The position numbers and the translations under genes were made by a program. A stretch of DNA of 64,000 bases, taken from the NCBI GenBank assembly GCA_046350295.1, contig JAXMAR010000004.1, forward strand, positions 124,001 through 188,000, read 5' to 3'. Numbering within the stretch: the stretch's first letter is position 1; every line of letters starts with the position of its first letter. The stretch comes from JAXMAR01 sp046350295 (lineage in GTDB: Bacteria; Planctomycetota; Planctomycetia; Gemmatales; Gemmataceae). Below are positions 34,145-44,542 of the stretch, in pieces. The notes under the pieces were generated by a model. That model searched no databases. It saw nothing but the letters and a program-made list of their open reading frames with translations, and had not been told where the DNA came from.

Positions 34145-35505
34145 TCATTCCAGCACCGGCTGGATCGTTCGGCCCTGACACAGTTTGTAAGGCCGGCCGA
34201 GGGCGTCGCTCAATTCGGTATCCGTCGGGACGCCGAGGCAGTGGTACATGGTTGTGACCACGTCTTGCGGGGTGACGGCGCCGTCGACGGGGTAGGCGGC
34301 GTGGCGATCGGACCGGCCGTGGACAATGCCGGGCTTGATGCCGGCGCCGGCGAGCACGACAGAGTAGCAGCGTGCCCAGTGGCCTCGGCCTCCCTCCCTC
34401 TCGATCAAGGGCGCTCGGCCGAATTCGCCCATCCAGACGACCAGGGTTTCGTCGAGCAGGCCGCGATCTTGGAGGTCATCGAGGAGGCGGAAAGGCGCGA
34501 TCCAGCGGCGCGGCCAGGGGTGGCAGGCGGCTCGCGGTTGCGATAGTGCAGGTCCCAGCCGCCGGAGACTTCCTCGCCGTTCCAGTAAACGGTGACCAGC
34601 GGCACACCGCGCTCCATGAAGGCAACGCGCCAGCAGCGTCCCCTGGCCGAACTTGTGCCGGCCATAGCGGTCGCGCACGGTGGGGGTTCCGCGGTCAGCT
34701 CAAAGGCGGTCCGCGTCTCCTGCGCCAGGATCATGTTGAAGGCGCGCTCTGGTGCGCGTCCATCAGGCGCCGGCCGAGCACGCCGTCGGCCTGGCGCTGG
34801 ACCTGTTCGAGCAGGCCGCGGCGGGCGCCGAAGCGGCTCGAGCGGGACTTCGCCGGCGGCGTGATCGCTTGCGCGGAAGTCCGGGCGGTTGGGGTCCTGG
34901 AGGATGCGGAAGGGATCGACGGTCTGGCCGAGGAAGCCGCCCCCTCGCCGGCGAAGCTGCGGCGGTGCATGTCGAGGAGCCAGACGTGAGGCGGCAAGGC
35001 GTTGGCCGCGCCCGCGCCGGGCCAGCGCCGAGCCGGCGTTCGGATAATCATCCGCGGCCGGGCGGATGTCGTCGCCGTTGACGCGCGGGTTCTTGTGGCC
35101 CGTGAGCGTAGGGTAGACGCTCTGCCCATGGGCGCCGCCGTTGTATTCGTCGCTGACGCTCGGATGATGGCGTAACGGTCCGCCCGCGCGGCGAGCATCG
35201 GCAAGAGCGAGCTGATTTGCGTGCCGGGAACGCTGGTGGCTATCGGCGGAAACTCGCCGCGCACCCCCTCGGAGCGTCCGGCTTCAGATCGAAGGTGTCC
35301 ATCTGCGGCGGGCCCGCCCCATGAACAGGAGGATGCATGATTTGGCCCGGCCCAGCGGTGGCAGCCCGGTGTCCGCAGCGACCGCCCGGGCGCGGAACAA
35401 ATCAGGAAGAGCTAGCCCGGCCGCTCCCAAGCTGCCGATGCGCAGGAACTCACGCCGTGTGACGCCATCGCACCAGCGATTTGCGGAACCTGGTATCGCG
35501 AACAT
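34145..35505 (-). CDS. DUF1501 (sulfatase-like) exported protein, several frameshifts
   Basis: The N-terminus has a Tat-type signal, TRREFLRIGSLGAAGLALPDLF, starting at the ATG at 35505. Downstream parts are in different frames: KSCILLFM, the central region (35264-34731), and the end DETLVVWMGEFGRAPLIEREGGRGHWARCYSVVLAGAGI...GRSDRHAAYPVDG, VTPQDVVTTMYHCLGV. These are the usual blocks of planctomycete DUF1501 proteins, alkaline-phosphatase-fold proteins of unknown substrate, normally paired with DUF1549/DUF1553 cytochrome proteins. At least four indels break the frame, in a stretch where neighbours are equally broken, so sequence error is likely. Confidence 0.75.
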
Positions 35506-35540
35506 GTGGAATCCCCCTTATCGATCCACGTCTTCGGTAG

Positions 35541-35745
35541 CTCCGAGCCCCAACGGGGCGACAGCCAATAGCCAGGGGCGCGAGTCCCTTGGAGTCGGCG
35601 CCACCCGGCAAGCCCTGAAAGGGCGGCACAAACCGCGTGTTAGCCACGGCACTGCCGCCCCTTCAGGGCTTGGCGGCTGGCCCGCGGCGCCGTCCAGGGA
35701 CTTGGCTATTAACTCCCGCCCCGTTGGGGCTGAAATACCGTTGGC
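35541..35745. repeat. 200-bp inverted repeat (AGCCCCAACGGGGC type)
   Basis: AGCCCCAACGGGGCGA at the left faces CGCCCCGTTGGGGCT at the right. Between them lie facing arms GCCAATAGCCAGGGGCGCGAGTCCCT / GGGACTTGGCTA and AAGCCCTGAAAGGGCGGCA / TGCCGCCCCTTCAGGGCTT. The whole can fold into one long interrupted stem. It fills the gap between the DUF1501 gene and the next minus-strand gene and has no coding content. Confidence 0.7.
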
Positions 35746-35786
35746 CCGATCACTTTTCTTGGCCAGCGCGCGGCCCTCAATGTTCG

Positions 35787-38700
35787 TCACTTCACCGAGA
35801 ACCTCCGGTCAATGCGTGAAACGTTGCCCTGGCCATCCTGCACGGAAACGGTCAGGACGCCGGACGCGAGCTTCGTCATCGGACGCGTAAGCGTCAGTTC
35901 CCACACGCCGTCGCTCTTCATGCGGAACTGGTCCGCGAGGTTCTTTCCCGCCCCGATGCCGTTGACGGCAAAGTCCGCCGATACGTGGAAGCTTTTCATG
36001 TCGAGCCCCGCGCCGTAGTCATGCATGCCGATCAGTACGCGGCTGAAGCTCTCGTTGTTCCCCGCCCGGGGGTAAGTCAGTGTCAGTGTGGGCCGTTGAT
36101 CGTCGAGTGCCCAGCCACGGCCCGGCTCGCCGCTCAGGTCGATCGGACAGCCGAGGTCGATCCAGCGGACGACCGTCCTTTTTTCTTCGTCCGTCAAGGC
36201 TGGAACCTTGATCTTTCGGCCATCCGGCGCGACGTAAGAGCCGACGACGGCGTCCGGCGGCGGCATGGGGCCGCCGGTGAAGCCGATGTGGGCCAGGCGG
36301 CGGTTTTCGGCCGTGTCTGGAGCCGGCTTGCCGTGGCGCCGTAGCGAGGTTGGATCGCCGGGGACGGCTTCGTAAGGCAGGTCCTCGTTGTCCCAGCCGT
36401 CGAGCCGCTTGCCGTAGAGCTTCCAGACGAGGAGGCTGCGGCGCGACTGCATGAGGCGAATGTAGCGGGAGGCGGCGAGATTGCTCCAGCCACCCTTGTG
36501 GAGCGGTTTGTAACCGTATTCGCCTTTCGTATCGGCGGCGAGGCGGGCGTAGGTTCCCGGAACGCGGATGCCGAAACCGAGCCCGGCGGGGTTCTGCGCG
36601 TTGACCATGCGCTCGTCGTCCAGCACCAGGGCGCCGGCCGCCTTGCCGAACTTCTCGGTGTGACAGGCGACGCAGGCTGCGGTCGAGGATACGACGATGT
36701 CCTTGAGTACTCGATAGCTCCGCACGCCGGACTCAAGCCAAGGCCGTCTCGTCGGCGGCGTCGGCACCTTGCCGACTCGTCGAGGCTGCTTGCTCGTCAA
36801 GGCGAGGTCCGCTTGGTCAGGTCAAGAACGGGGTAGTCGGCCTTCGCGGCGGCAGTTTCCTCGAAGAGCGTAGGCTTTTGACTGTGGGCGTGGCAGCCAC
36901 CACCGTTGTTGCGGACTTCGCCCGGGCGGGATCTGGTGCCAGGTCTGCACCTTCTATTGAGCTGCCGTTCCGGTCGAGCGTCTGGAAGGTCAGGCGACGT
37001 TCGCCAGGGACCTTGGCGAGAAACTCGTGTCCGGGTTGCCGTCCGGATCAGGCGGCTCCTTGCCGTCCTTGCCGAAGTGGCGCACCGGCATCTCGCCGAG
37101 GATGCGATAGCGGCTCGCGTATGGGTTGTAATAGAGGCGACCTCCTTGGGCCGCGTGTCGCTCGTCGGCTCGAGCAGGAGGGGATGCGGATGGCGTGGAT
37201 ATCCTCGTTCTTGTACAGGCCCGCGTCGGAGCCCTGGACCGTCCAGTTGAACGAACTGTCGAAGCCGCGGTAGCCGGTCAGGTCCTTGTCGCCGGCGAAG
37301 GAGGCCGTCACGCTACCTGATTTGACGACGCCATGCAGGTGGCTTTCGCGCTGTACAGGATGGACGTGCCGACCAGGCCGAACGGCGTCCCCTCCGGCTG
37401 AATGCGGCGACACTGCCGTCGTTCGCGACCGGCTCAAGGCAGCGCGGCTCGGCGGCGCATGAATTCGCTTGTAAGGAACCAGGGCGCGGGGCCATTGCTC
37501 GTGGTACCAGGATCGTTCTTGACGAGGCGCATTCACCAGGTCATTGACCAGGGCGCCGGACGATGAGGTAGATGCCGGCGTCGAAGCCAGGCGTATATCT
37601 CATGTCGTTGATGGACCCGGCCGACCAAACGACCAGCAGGTTGTTATCCGGCGCCGCGGCGGATGCGTGTAGAAGCCGAGGCGCATGCGTCAGCTCTTGC
37701 CGAGAACCGCGGGCAGGGACAGCCAGTCCCCTTGCGAACGAACGGCGTCAGGGCCTCGATACCGTCCGGGCTGAACGGGAAACTGGTAGATGCCGCGGCC
37801 ATCGTCATGGCGGCCATGGCAGCAGGGCGTTACGCCTGGTCAGCACATGGCCAGGTCGAAGGGGGCGTAACCGCGGGCGTGAATCGGAATCTTGTAAAGG
37901 GCCGAAGCCAGGTTATTGCTGAGGTTGTAGTACGATTCGGCGACGATGCTCGTCGAAGCTGCGTCTGGAAGTGCGTGAGATCGGCGGCGGTGCCGTTGCC
38001 GATCTCGAAGGCGTAACGAAGAGCGGAGCCCCAATTCGAGCCGTCGAGGATGGATCGACCAGAGGCCCACAGATGGCGTCATGCGCGGTCCCTGCGACTC
38101 GGGGAACTGAACATGATGCGGCCGTCCTTGAGGACGACAGGGTGCAGCGCCATGCCGAGGTTGAGATGGCCGATGCAGTCGGCATTTGCCATCCTCGTCA
38201 GCGACAAGGGTACAGGGCGAGCGGCGGGGGCGCCGGGGTTGGAGGCCTTGAAGGCGTTGCGGTCACTGACAGAACGATCTTTCCGCCCCGGCAAAGGACA
38301 GGGGCCCAGGTTGTAGACGCCCCACGAGGGGAAGCCGATCTTCGACCAGTCGGCGACGCCGGTGTTCGGCGTGAAAGTCTGGTCGGTCAGCTGCGTGATC
38401 TTGCGCGTCGGCACGTGGATCTTGTAGATGTCCGAGCCCTTGTGCTTCAAGGCGTCGTGCATCTTGGCGTAGTAAACGGATTGGCCGTCGAAGGAGACGA
38501 AGGGATCGGCGATCGCCTCATGCGCTTTCACGGGGACCAGAACTTCCTCGCTGCCGTCCGGGTGGAGCAGCATGAGGTCCGAGCCCGGCTCCATGGTGCG
38601 CGGATCGCCGACTTCGGCCCAATGCCCGCGACCCTTTTCCGGGCGCGGCGCCCGCACGTAGACGATGTCGAAGTCGTACTTGATGGACTTGTCGGTCGCG

Positions 38701-38819
38701 ATGGGCGGCGGCTCGATACTCAGGTCCCCCTTGAAGAGTGGTCGTTTCCCCTCCTGTGCGGACAGGCTCGAATGCCACGCGGCCATGACAAGGAAAAAGA
38801 ACGTGCAGCGGCGGAGCAT
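35787..38819 (-). CDS. HzsA-like secreted beta-propeller/haem-motif protein (frameshifts)
   Basis: About 1010 codons. The N-terminus has a signal peptide (MLRRCTFFFLVMAAWHSSLSAQ) and a propeller-like part with IVYVRAPRPEKGRG, DLMLLHPDGSEEVLV, DPFVSFDGQSVYYAKMH. The C-terminal 330 residues (35787-36800, intact frame) hold one haem c motif CVACH, then PMPPPDAVVGSY, LTDEEKRTVVRWIDLGCPI. This order resembles the hydrazine-synthase-alpha-like proteins that are widespread in planctomycetes outside anammox bacteria; their role is unknown. Between 36800 and 38120 the frame changes several times (conserved bits such as WYHEQWPRALVPYKRIHA and YKNEDIHAIRI fall in different frames). Error or decay cannot be told apart. 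Confidence 0.65.
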
Positions 38820-39087
38820 GCTTTTCTCCTGGAGAAGCGGCTGTCGTGTCGCATGGAAAGGGCGGCCGGCGGCGCCTTCCGTGGCGAGGGTAGGGGGAAA
38901 TGGATCGTAAGGCGCCGAAGGCGAAGTTGCAAACGATAAACGGCCTTTATTTTGGGCCGTGGGGCCTTTGCGACGGCTGCGCGACGTGGCCCTGCGCCGT
39001 GGTCAAAAGCCGAACTTCCCCGACAATTTCTGGCACTGTCTCGTCCTGTCCGGGCATGATGGATGATGTCCTTTCAGGAGGTCGGCT

Positions 39088-42000
39088 ATGGCGGCAACGG
39101 CAGGTGTCGTTCTGCGTTATATCGACGGCATCCTCGCGGTGCACGGCCGTGATCGGCTGACCGATCGCGAGTTGCTCACCCGTTTCGTCGAGCGACGCGA
39201 TGAGGCGGCGTTTCGCGCCCTGCTCGAGCGGCATGGGCCGATGGTCCTCGGCGTTTGCGAGCGTGTATTGAGGCGCTCGACCGATGTGGACGACGTCTTT
39301 CAGGCGACGTTCCTGGTACTACTCAAAAAGGCCGGCGCCGGACGCTGGGGCGACTCGGTGGCCGGCTGGCTTCACGAGGTCGCGTGCCGTCTGGCCCGGA
39401 GGGCGAACGTCGAGGCCGCACAGCGCGGCAAGAAGGAAAGCCGGCGCCGCATCGAGCGGAGCGGCGATCCGTTTCGCGACATCACGTTGCGCGAAGCCCA
39501 GGCGATCCTGCACGAGGAGTTGCACCGTCTCGCGCCCGACGTCCAGGCGCCTCTCGTCTTGTGTTACCTCGAATGCGCCACCCAGGACGAGGCGGCCCGC
39601 CGGCTCGGCTGGTCCCTGCGAACCCTCAAGCGCCGCCTCCAGCGCGGCCGCGCCTTGTTACTTCGCCGCTTGACACGGCGCGGCCTGACGTTGTCCGTGG
39701 TCCTCGCAACCACACTCCTGACGCCGAACCTGACGCGGGCCGCCCTTGTGGCCGCCACGCTGCGCAAGGCCGTGGACATGGCGACGGGAAACGCAGGCGC
39801 GCTCTCCGCTCGGGTGGCAACGTTCCTCGATAGCGTGGTCGCCTCGGCATTCCTGGCCAAGGCCAAAGCGATTACGGCGGCGCTTGTCCTCGTAGGCGCC
39901 CTCGGCGCCCTAGGCGCCGTCGTCGGCGGCGCCGGAAAGCCCTCGCCCACGGAACGGATCGAAGCCAAGAAAGCGGAGCCCGCCAAAGCCGTCGAGAAGC
40001 CCGGAGTCGAGCCGCGCGTCGATCGCGGCGGCGACGCCCGGCCCCCCGGCGCTCTGAACCGGCTGGGAACGTCGCGCTTTCGCCACGGCGGGGCCGTTTT
40101 CGCCATGACCTATTCGCCCGACGGCAAGACGCTTGTCACCGGCAGCGGCGATCGCGATTGCCGGCTTCGCATTTGGGACGCCGCAACCGGCCGCCTGTCG
40201 CTCTGCCTCGAGCACGCGGACGGCCAGATCTACTCCGTCGCCGTTTCGCCCGACGGCAAGACCATCGCCTTCGGCGGCGACGGCTCCTACGTGAGCGTTT
40301 GCGATGGCGCCACCGGAAAGGAGATCCGGCGCCTCACGCACGTCCCCGAGCAGCCGGTCTACACCATCGTCTTTTCTCCGGACGGCAAGACCATCGCGTC
40401 GGGCGGCTGGGACCAGCTCATTCATCTGTGGGATGTCGCGTCGGGCGCCGAGCGCGGTCAGCTTCGCGGCCATTCGGGCATCGTCGAGGGCTTTACCTTC
40501 TCGCCGGATAGCCGCCACCTCGCCAGCGCCGGCGACGACAAGACCATCCGCCTCTGGGACGCCGCGACTTGCAAGGAGATCCGCCGCTTGCCCCCTTTCC
40601 CGAAAGGGGCCCGTTCCGTCGTATTCACCAAGGATGGCCGCCGCCTGGCCACTGGTTGTAGCGACGGCGCCGTCGCTCTCTGGGACGTGGCGTCGGGAAA
40701 GCGCGTGCGCGATTTCGAGCCGGTCAAGATTGCCCCATCGCCGAGTGTTTCCGCCAATGGCCCCAATCGCCTGGCGATCTCCCCCGATGGCAAGGCGCTC
40801 GTCTCCGGATCGACCGGCACGATCTGGGACCTCGAAACGGGAAAGCAAACCGGACGCATCGAGGGCCAAACCCGCTGGGTCCGCGCCCTGGCTGTCTCTC
40901 CCGACGGGTCCAAAATCGTCACTGAAGATCACACCTGCCTCCGCTTCCATGGAATCGAGGGCAAGGCGATCCCCCCGGACGAGGGGCATCAGGGCTGGGT
41001 CAGCGATGTCGCCTTTTGCCCGGATGGCCGAACCCTTGGCTCGGCCGCCTGCGACGGCACGGTGCGCCTCTGGGATCGGGGCGGCAAACTGCTGCGTACG
41101 CTACACGGTCCGCCCGACTCCGATTCCTCCATTTGCCGTCTCGCCATCTCGCCCGACGGCAAGACCGTCGCCGCCCGCATGGGCGAGACGCTTTTGCTCT
41201 GGGACGCGGCCACGGGCAGGGAACGCCACATGATCCGCCGGCGGGGCGACTGGATCCGTTCCCTCGCCTTCACGCCTGATGGCACGGCGCTCGCGACGGG
41301 CAGCGGCGTCGACGGCACGGTGGTTCGCCTCTGGGATCCGGGCAGCGGCGTCGAGCTGCGCTCGTTCGGCGACCAGAAGGGTGGCATGAGCCATCTTGCC
41401 TTCTCGCCCGATGGAAAACTGCTCGCCTCCAGTGGCGGCGACGCGAAGGGCGGGATGGTCTGCCTGTGGGACATGGCGACCGGCAAGAAACTGCTCACGC
41501 TGGACGTGGCTGGAGGCGATGGCTTTCTTCCTCTTCACCTGGCGTCCGTCGCCTTTGCTCCCCAAGGCAACCTCGTTGCCGCCGGCGGCACGGACGGCCT
41601 GGTCCGCCTTTGGGACGCGCGTACGGGCGAGGAGCGTGGGCGTCTCAAGACCGGCGCCGGCAGCATCGCGTGCGTCGCATTTTCCCCGGACGGCCAGATG
41701 ATAGGCGCGGTAGGCGACACGGGCGCAGTCGAGTTGTGGGAGGTCCTGACCGGTCGACGTCGAAAGACGTGGGTCAGCCACCCGGGCCGGTGCAGCGCCC
41801 TTGCCTTCGCGCCGGACGGTCGCAGCCTCGCCACTGGGGGCTATGACACGACCATCCTGCTCTGGAATACCATGGCGTCTCCCGATGCGGCCGCACGGCT
41901 TTCCGCGAAGGAAGCCGACGCGCTCTGGCTCGCCCTGAGCGACAGCGACGCCGCCAAAGCCTATGCCGCGATGGAAACGCTCGCCTCGGCGCCGCGCCCT

Positions 42001-42387
42001 GGCGCCGGACTACTTGGGGAACGGCTGCTGCCAAGGTCGGAGATCAGCAACGAGCGAATCCGCGCGCTCATTGCGGATCTGGCGAGTGACCAGTATCTTG
42101 TCCGCCAGTCCGCCCAACACGACCTGCGCGCCCTGGGATCGCGCATCAGCGTCGAAGCGCATCGGGCGCTTGCCGCCCGGCCGCCCCTGGAAATGGCGCG
42201 AAGGCTCGAAAGTCTTCTGGCCCAGACACAGCCCTTGCGCACGCGCCGCGCCATTCAGGTGCTCGAACATATCGGCTCGGCCGAAGCGCTGGAAACCCTC
42301 CAGGCGCTCGCACGCGGCTGGCACGCGGCGCCCGAGACACGCGACGCCGCGGCAGCCGTGAGACGCCTGACGAGGACAAATCGCTAA
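39088..42387 (+). CDS. ECF sigma factor fused to WD40 propellers
   Basis: 1099 residues. Residues ~20-100 are sigma region 2 (ELLTRFVERRDEAAFRALLERHGPMVLGVCERVL, DVDDVFQATFLVLLKKA) and ~130-190 region 4 (LAPDVQAPLVLCYLECATQDEAARRLGWSLRTLKRRLQRGR). A hydrophobic segment (~265-290, AITAALVLVGALGALGAVVGG) would anchor it in the membrane. From ~330 to ~930 run about a dozen WD40 blades (repeated FSPDGK...LWD), forming one or two propellers, and the tail is helical HEAT-like. This is the fusion type known from Gemmata ECF sigma factors, in which the propeller side may sense and hold the sigma part. AGGAGG precedes the ATG at 39088. The gene is intact. Confidence 0.9.
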   Translation: MAATAGVVLRYIDGILAVHGRDRLTDRELLTRFVERRDEAAFRALLERHGPMVLGVCERVLRRSTDVDDVFQATFLVLLKKAGAGRWGDSVAGWLHEVACRLARRANVEAAQRGKKESRRRIERSGDPFRDITLREAQAILHEELHRLAPDVQAPLVLCYLECATQDEAARRLGWSLRTLKRRLQRGRALLLRRLTRRGLTLSVVLATTLLTPNLTRAALVAATLRKAVDMATGNAGALSARVATFLDSVVASAFLAKAKAITAALVLVGALGALGAVVGGAGKPSPTERIEAKKAEPAKAVEKPGVEPRVDRGGDARPPGALNRLGTSRFRHGGAVFAMTYSPDGKTLVTGSGDRDCRLRIWDAATGRLSLCLEHADGQIYSVAVSPDGKTIAFGGDGSYVSVCDGATGKEIRRLTHVPEQPVYTIVFSPDGKTIASGGWDQLIHLWDVASGAERGQLRGHSGIVEGFTFSPDSRHLASAGDDKTIRLWDAATCKEIRRLPPFPKGARSVVFTKDGRRLATGCSDGAVALWDVASGKRVRDFEPVKIAPSPSVSANGPNRLAISPDGKALVSGSTGTIWDLETGKQTGRIEGQTRWVRALAVSPDGSKIVTEDHTCLRFHGIEGKAIPPDEGHQGWVSDVAFCPDGRTLGSAACDGTVRLWDRGGKLLRTLHGPPDSDSSICRLAISPDGKTVAARMGETLLLWDAATGRERHMIRRRGDWIRSLAFTPDGTALATGSGVDGTVVRLWDPGSGVELRSFGDQKGGMSHLAFSPDGKLLASSGGDAKGGMVCLWDMATGKKLLTLDVAGGDGFLPLHLASVAFAPQGNLVAAGGTDGLVRLWDARTGEERGRLKTGAGSIACVAFSPDGQMIGAVGDTGAVELWEVLTGRRRKTWVSHPGRCSALAFAPDGRSLATGGYDTTILLWNTMASPDAAARLSAKEADALWLALSDSDAAKAYAAMETLASAPRPGAGLLGERLLPRSEISNERIRALIADLASDQYLVRQSAQHDLRALGSRISVEAHRALAARPPLEMARRLESLLAQTQPLRTRRAIQVLEHIGSAEALETLQALARGWHAAPETRDAAAAVRRLTRTNR

Positions 42388-42527
42388 GGTAGCAAGACCC
42401 TCGCCATCGGGCTGATGCATGGGCCGGTTCGCCCGTAAGATCAAGCAGAGCGTTGCAACAAAACGGGCCCAGGCGACGGGTTCCTTCTTCGTTGACACCG
42501 CAACAGACCTTTCTTCGAGGAGCCCGA

Positions 42528-42833
42528 ATGTACGACATGAAGAATATGACGAAGCTGAAGAAGCTCGGTGAGCTGGCCCCGGAGGCCTTCAAGGGATTCG
42601 TGGCCTTCGACGAGGCAGCGTTCAAGGACGGGGCGATCCCGCTCAAGTACAAGGAGCTGATGGCCGTCGCGGTGGCGCTGACGACGCAATGCCCCTACTG
42701 CATCGAGATCCATGCCAGGAAGGCGAAGAAGGCCGGGGCGACCGAGCAGGAGCTGGCGGAGACGACCCTGATCGCCGCGGCGCTGCGCGCCGGCGGGGCG
42801 GTCACCCACGGCACGCACGCTCTCGAAGGATGA
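42528..42833 (+). CDS. Carboxymuconolactone decarboxylase / AhpD-like protein
   Basis: A 101-residue protein of the CMD/AhpD family. It has the redox motif CPYCIEIHARKAKKAG (Cys-x-x-Cys...His) typical of the AhpD-type, preceded by GAIPLKYKELMAVAVALTTQ. The AhpD-type members work as small thiol peroxidase partners. The ATG at 42528 has GAGGAG eight bases upstream. It stands between the sigma-WD40 gene and a convergent minus-strand gene. Confidence 0.88.
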   Translation: MYDMKNMTKLKKLGELAPEAFKGFVAFDEAAFKDGAIPLKYKELMAVAVALTTQCPYCIEIHARKAKKAGATEQELAETTLIAAALRAGGAVTHGTHALEG

Positions 42834-42871
42834 ACCGGCGATCGCCGGCGCCGCGCGTCCGTCCCATGAAC

Positions 42872-43599
42872 CTATGCGATGTCCCAGTGCGCCGTCAGCC
42901 GTTCGCACTTGGGACAGCGAAAGACGTAGACCCCGGTTTCATCGTGCAGCGCGTCTTCCCACAGGCCCGGAACAACGTCTTGCACGATCGAATCGAAAAG
43001 CCGGCGCCCGTCGCCGTCCGGGGCGCGGCGCGCAAACTCCTCGCGGCTCCAGGCGCCGAGGAAAACCATCGGCCGGCCGCAACAGAACTGCCACTGCTCC
43101 CCCTGGAGGCTGACATACGTCGGCGTTCGCAGCAGCTCGAGCATCATTTCCCGCGGCAGCCTGGCGCCGGCCCAGTCGTCCTCCGCCGGGACCATCTCGA
43201 AGTCGGCCCGGCTCAGCCCTGGTCGGCCGTGCGTGACCCCATCGACGGCTTGCTCCCAGGAGATCATCCCCAGTTCGGTGTCCTTGGTGATGGCCGCGTT
43301 CCCCGCGCGAAGGCAAGCATGACAAGCTTTGAGCTCGCATCATCGTTTTCGGGGACGGGCACGCTGGCCCGGCATTGGCGGCAGGCGCCGTCCTCGCGGT
43401 CATCCGCATCCAGGCCCGTCGCCGTCCCACAGGCGGGACAGTCCGACATGACCGCGCAGCCGATCCCCAGTTCGAAGCAGTGCACGCCTGCCCGACCGCA
43501 CAGGGAACAGGTCCTCAGGCCGCAATACTCGCCGGCCTGGTCGGTCGGCGCCTCGAAAAGGGGAAACGGAATCCCGAGCTGTGCGAAAGTCTTGGACAC
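42872..43599 (-). CDS. CbrC/UPF0167-like zinc-binding protein (frameshift)
   Basis: It begins MSKTFAQLGIPFPLFEAPTDQAGEYCGLRTCSLCGR; the family start is a short P-x-F-x-Y-like segment followed by C-x2-C-type pairs, with further Cys pairs at SDCPACG and CRQC. The second half is in another frame: ISWEQAVDGVTHGRPGLSRADFEMVP, ELLRTPTYVSLQGEQWQFCCGRPMVFLG, and the end RCPKCERLTAHWDI. The order and the W-x-x-CC motif match CbrC-type proteins of unknown function (the E. coli member is linked to colicin tolerance). One indel near 43290-43305 joins the parts. Confidence 0.65.
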
Positions 43600-43685
43600 G
43601 AACCGTACCCTCCAATGGCCTCATGTAGGCCCGCAAGCCGAGCGGAGCCGGACGGGGCCTGGACGCTTCGCGCGTGTGGTGAACC

Positions 43686-43970
43686 TCACTCGTCCATGCT
43701 TTCCTCGTCGTCGAACCACATCTTGTTGCCGTCTTCGTCGCGGTAGTCCGGATCGACAGGGAAAATGTCGACGCCGAAGCCTTTGCCGTCGCAGTTTTCG
43801 ATGGGGCAACACCAGAATCCGTGCCGTTTGCCGTCCAGGGTCGTTTGGACGCGCCACTCGATGCGGTAGCTTTCGTATTCCTGATGGCAGTGAAGACAGC
43901 CGACAAGCGTGGAGAGGGTCGGTGGGCGAAAGCGATCGGCGTCGGGATCGAGCGGGTCGTAGGAAGGCAT
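43686..43970 (-). CDS. Small zinc-ribbon-like unknown protein
   Basis: 94 residues. Two cysteine pairs (GCLHCHQEYES and FWCCPIENCDGKG) suggest a zinc ribbon, and the C-terminal third is acidic (DPDYRDEDGNKMWFDDEESMDE). It begins MPSYDPLDPDADRFRPPTLSTL. The function is not known. It lies upstream of the CbrC-like gene on the same strand with an 87-base gap, which contains a degenerate copy of the GTAGGTCCGGC repeat. Confidence 0.65.
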   Translation of the reverse strand: MPSYDPLDPDADRFRPPTLSTLVGCLHCHQEYESYRIEWRVQTTLDGKRHGFWCCPIENCDGKGFGVDIFPVDPDYRDEDGNKMWFDDEESMDE

Positions 43971-44214
43971 GCGTCGCTCCAGCGAAGCGCGTATCCATGC
44001 AACAAGAACCCGCGGCTCTGCGGCACAATGACCTGAAGCTCGCGGACCAAAAAGGGGCCTGAACGCGACCGGTTACCGGGGAAAAGGCGGCTCACCATGA
44101 AAAACCGGACGGGTCCCTTCGGCCTCGACGACTTGCCCGCGGATGACGAGGATCGAGTCACGGGAAACCTTCCTCGCCCGCCGTCGCGCGACGTGCCATT
44201 ACCAAGGTAAGGGT

Positions 44215-44542
44215 GGAACGCGCGGTCTACCAATGGAAAAACCACCTGACGCGTCGGCGCCCCGCAGGCTCGAAGACTCGCCCGCGGGCTTGTGCGGACC
44301 TTGGTGAAATGAATTAGGATGTTGCGCTGTCGGCTGTTATGGCGATTTTCAGCCCGCATTGCAACGTCTGGGGGTGTGTGAAACGATGAAACGAACCGCC
44401 GCGCCACGTTCCGCGTCCGAAAAACCCGAACCGCCGACCTTTTCCTCTGTGCCCTTCGTGCCCTCTGTGGCAAAATGACCTGTGCCTTTCCCAGCCCCAA
44501 TCCAATCCGCGTCGGCGTGGTTCTCGTCTTTTCCGGTGGCTC
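44215..44542. other. Intergenic region with a dispersed palindrome
   Basis: 44265-44300 is CCCCGCAGGCTCGAAGACTC...CGCGGGCTTGTG, the third copy of a short repeat seen at 17277 and 17919. Further on, CCTCTGTGCCCTTCGTGCCCTCTGTGGC at 44450-44473 is a pyrimidine-rich string with an internal TCTGTG repeat. No gene is recognised before the sigma factor at 44543. Confidence 0.5.
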
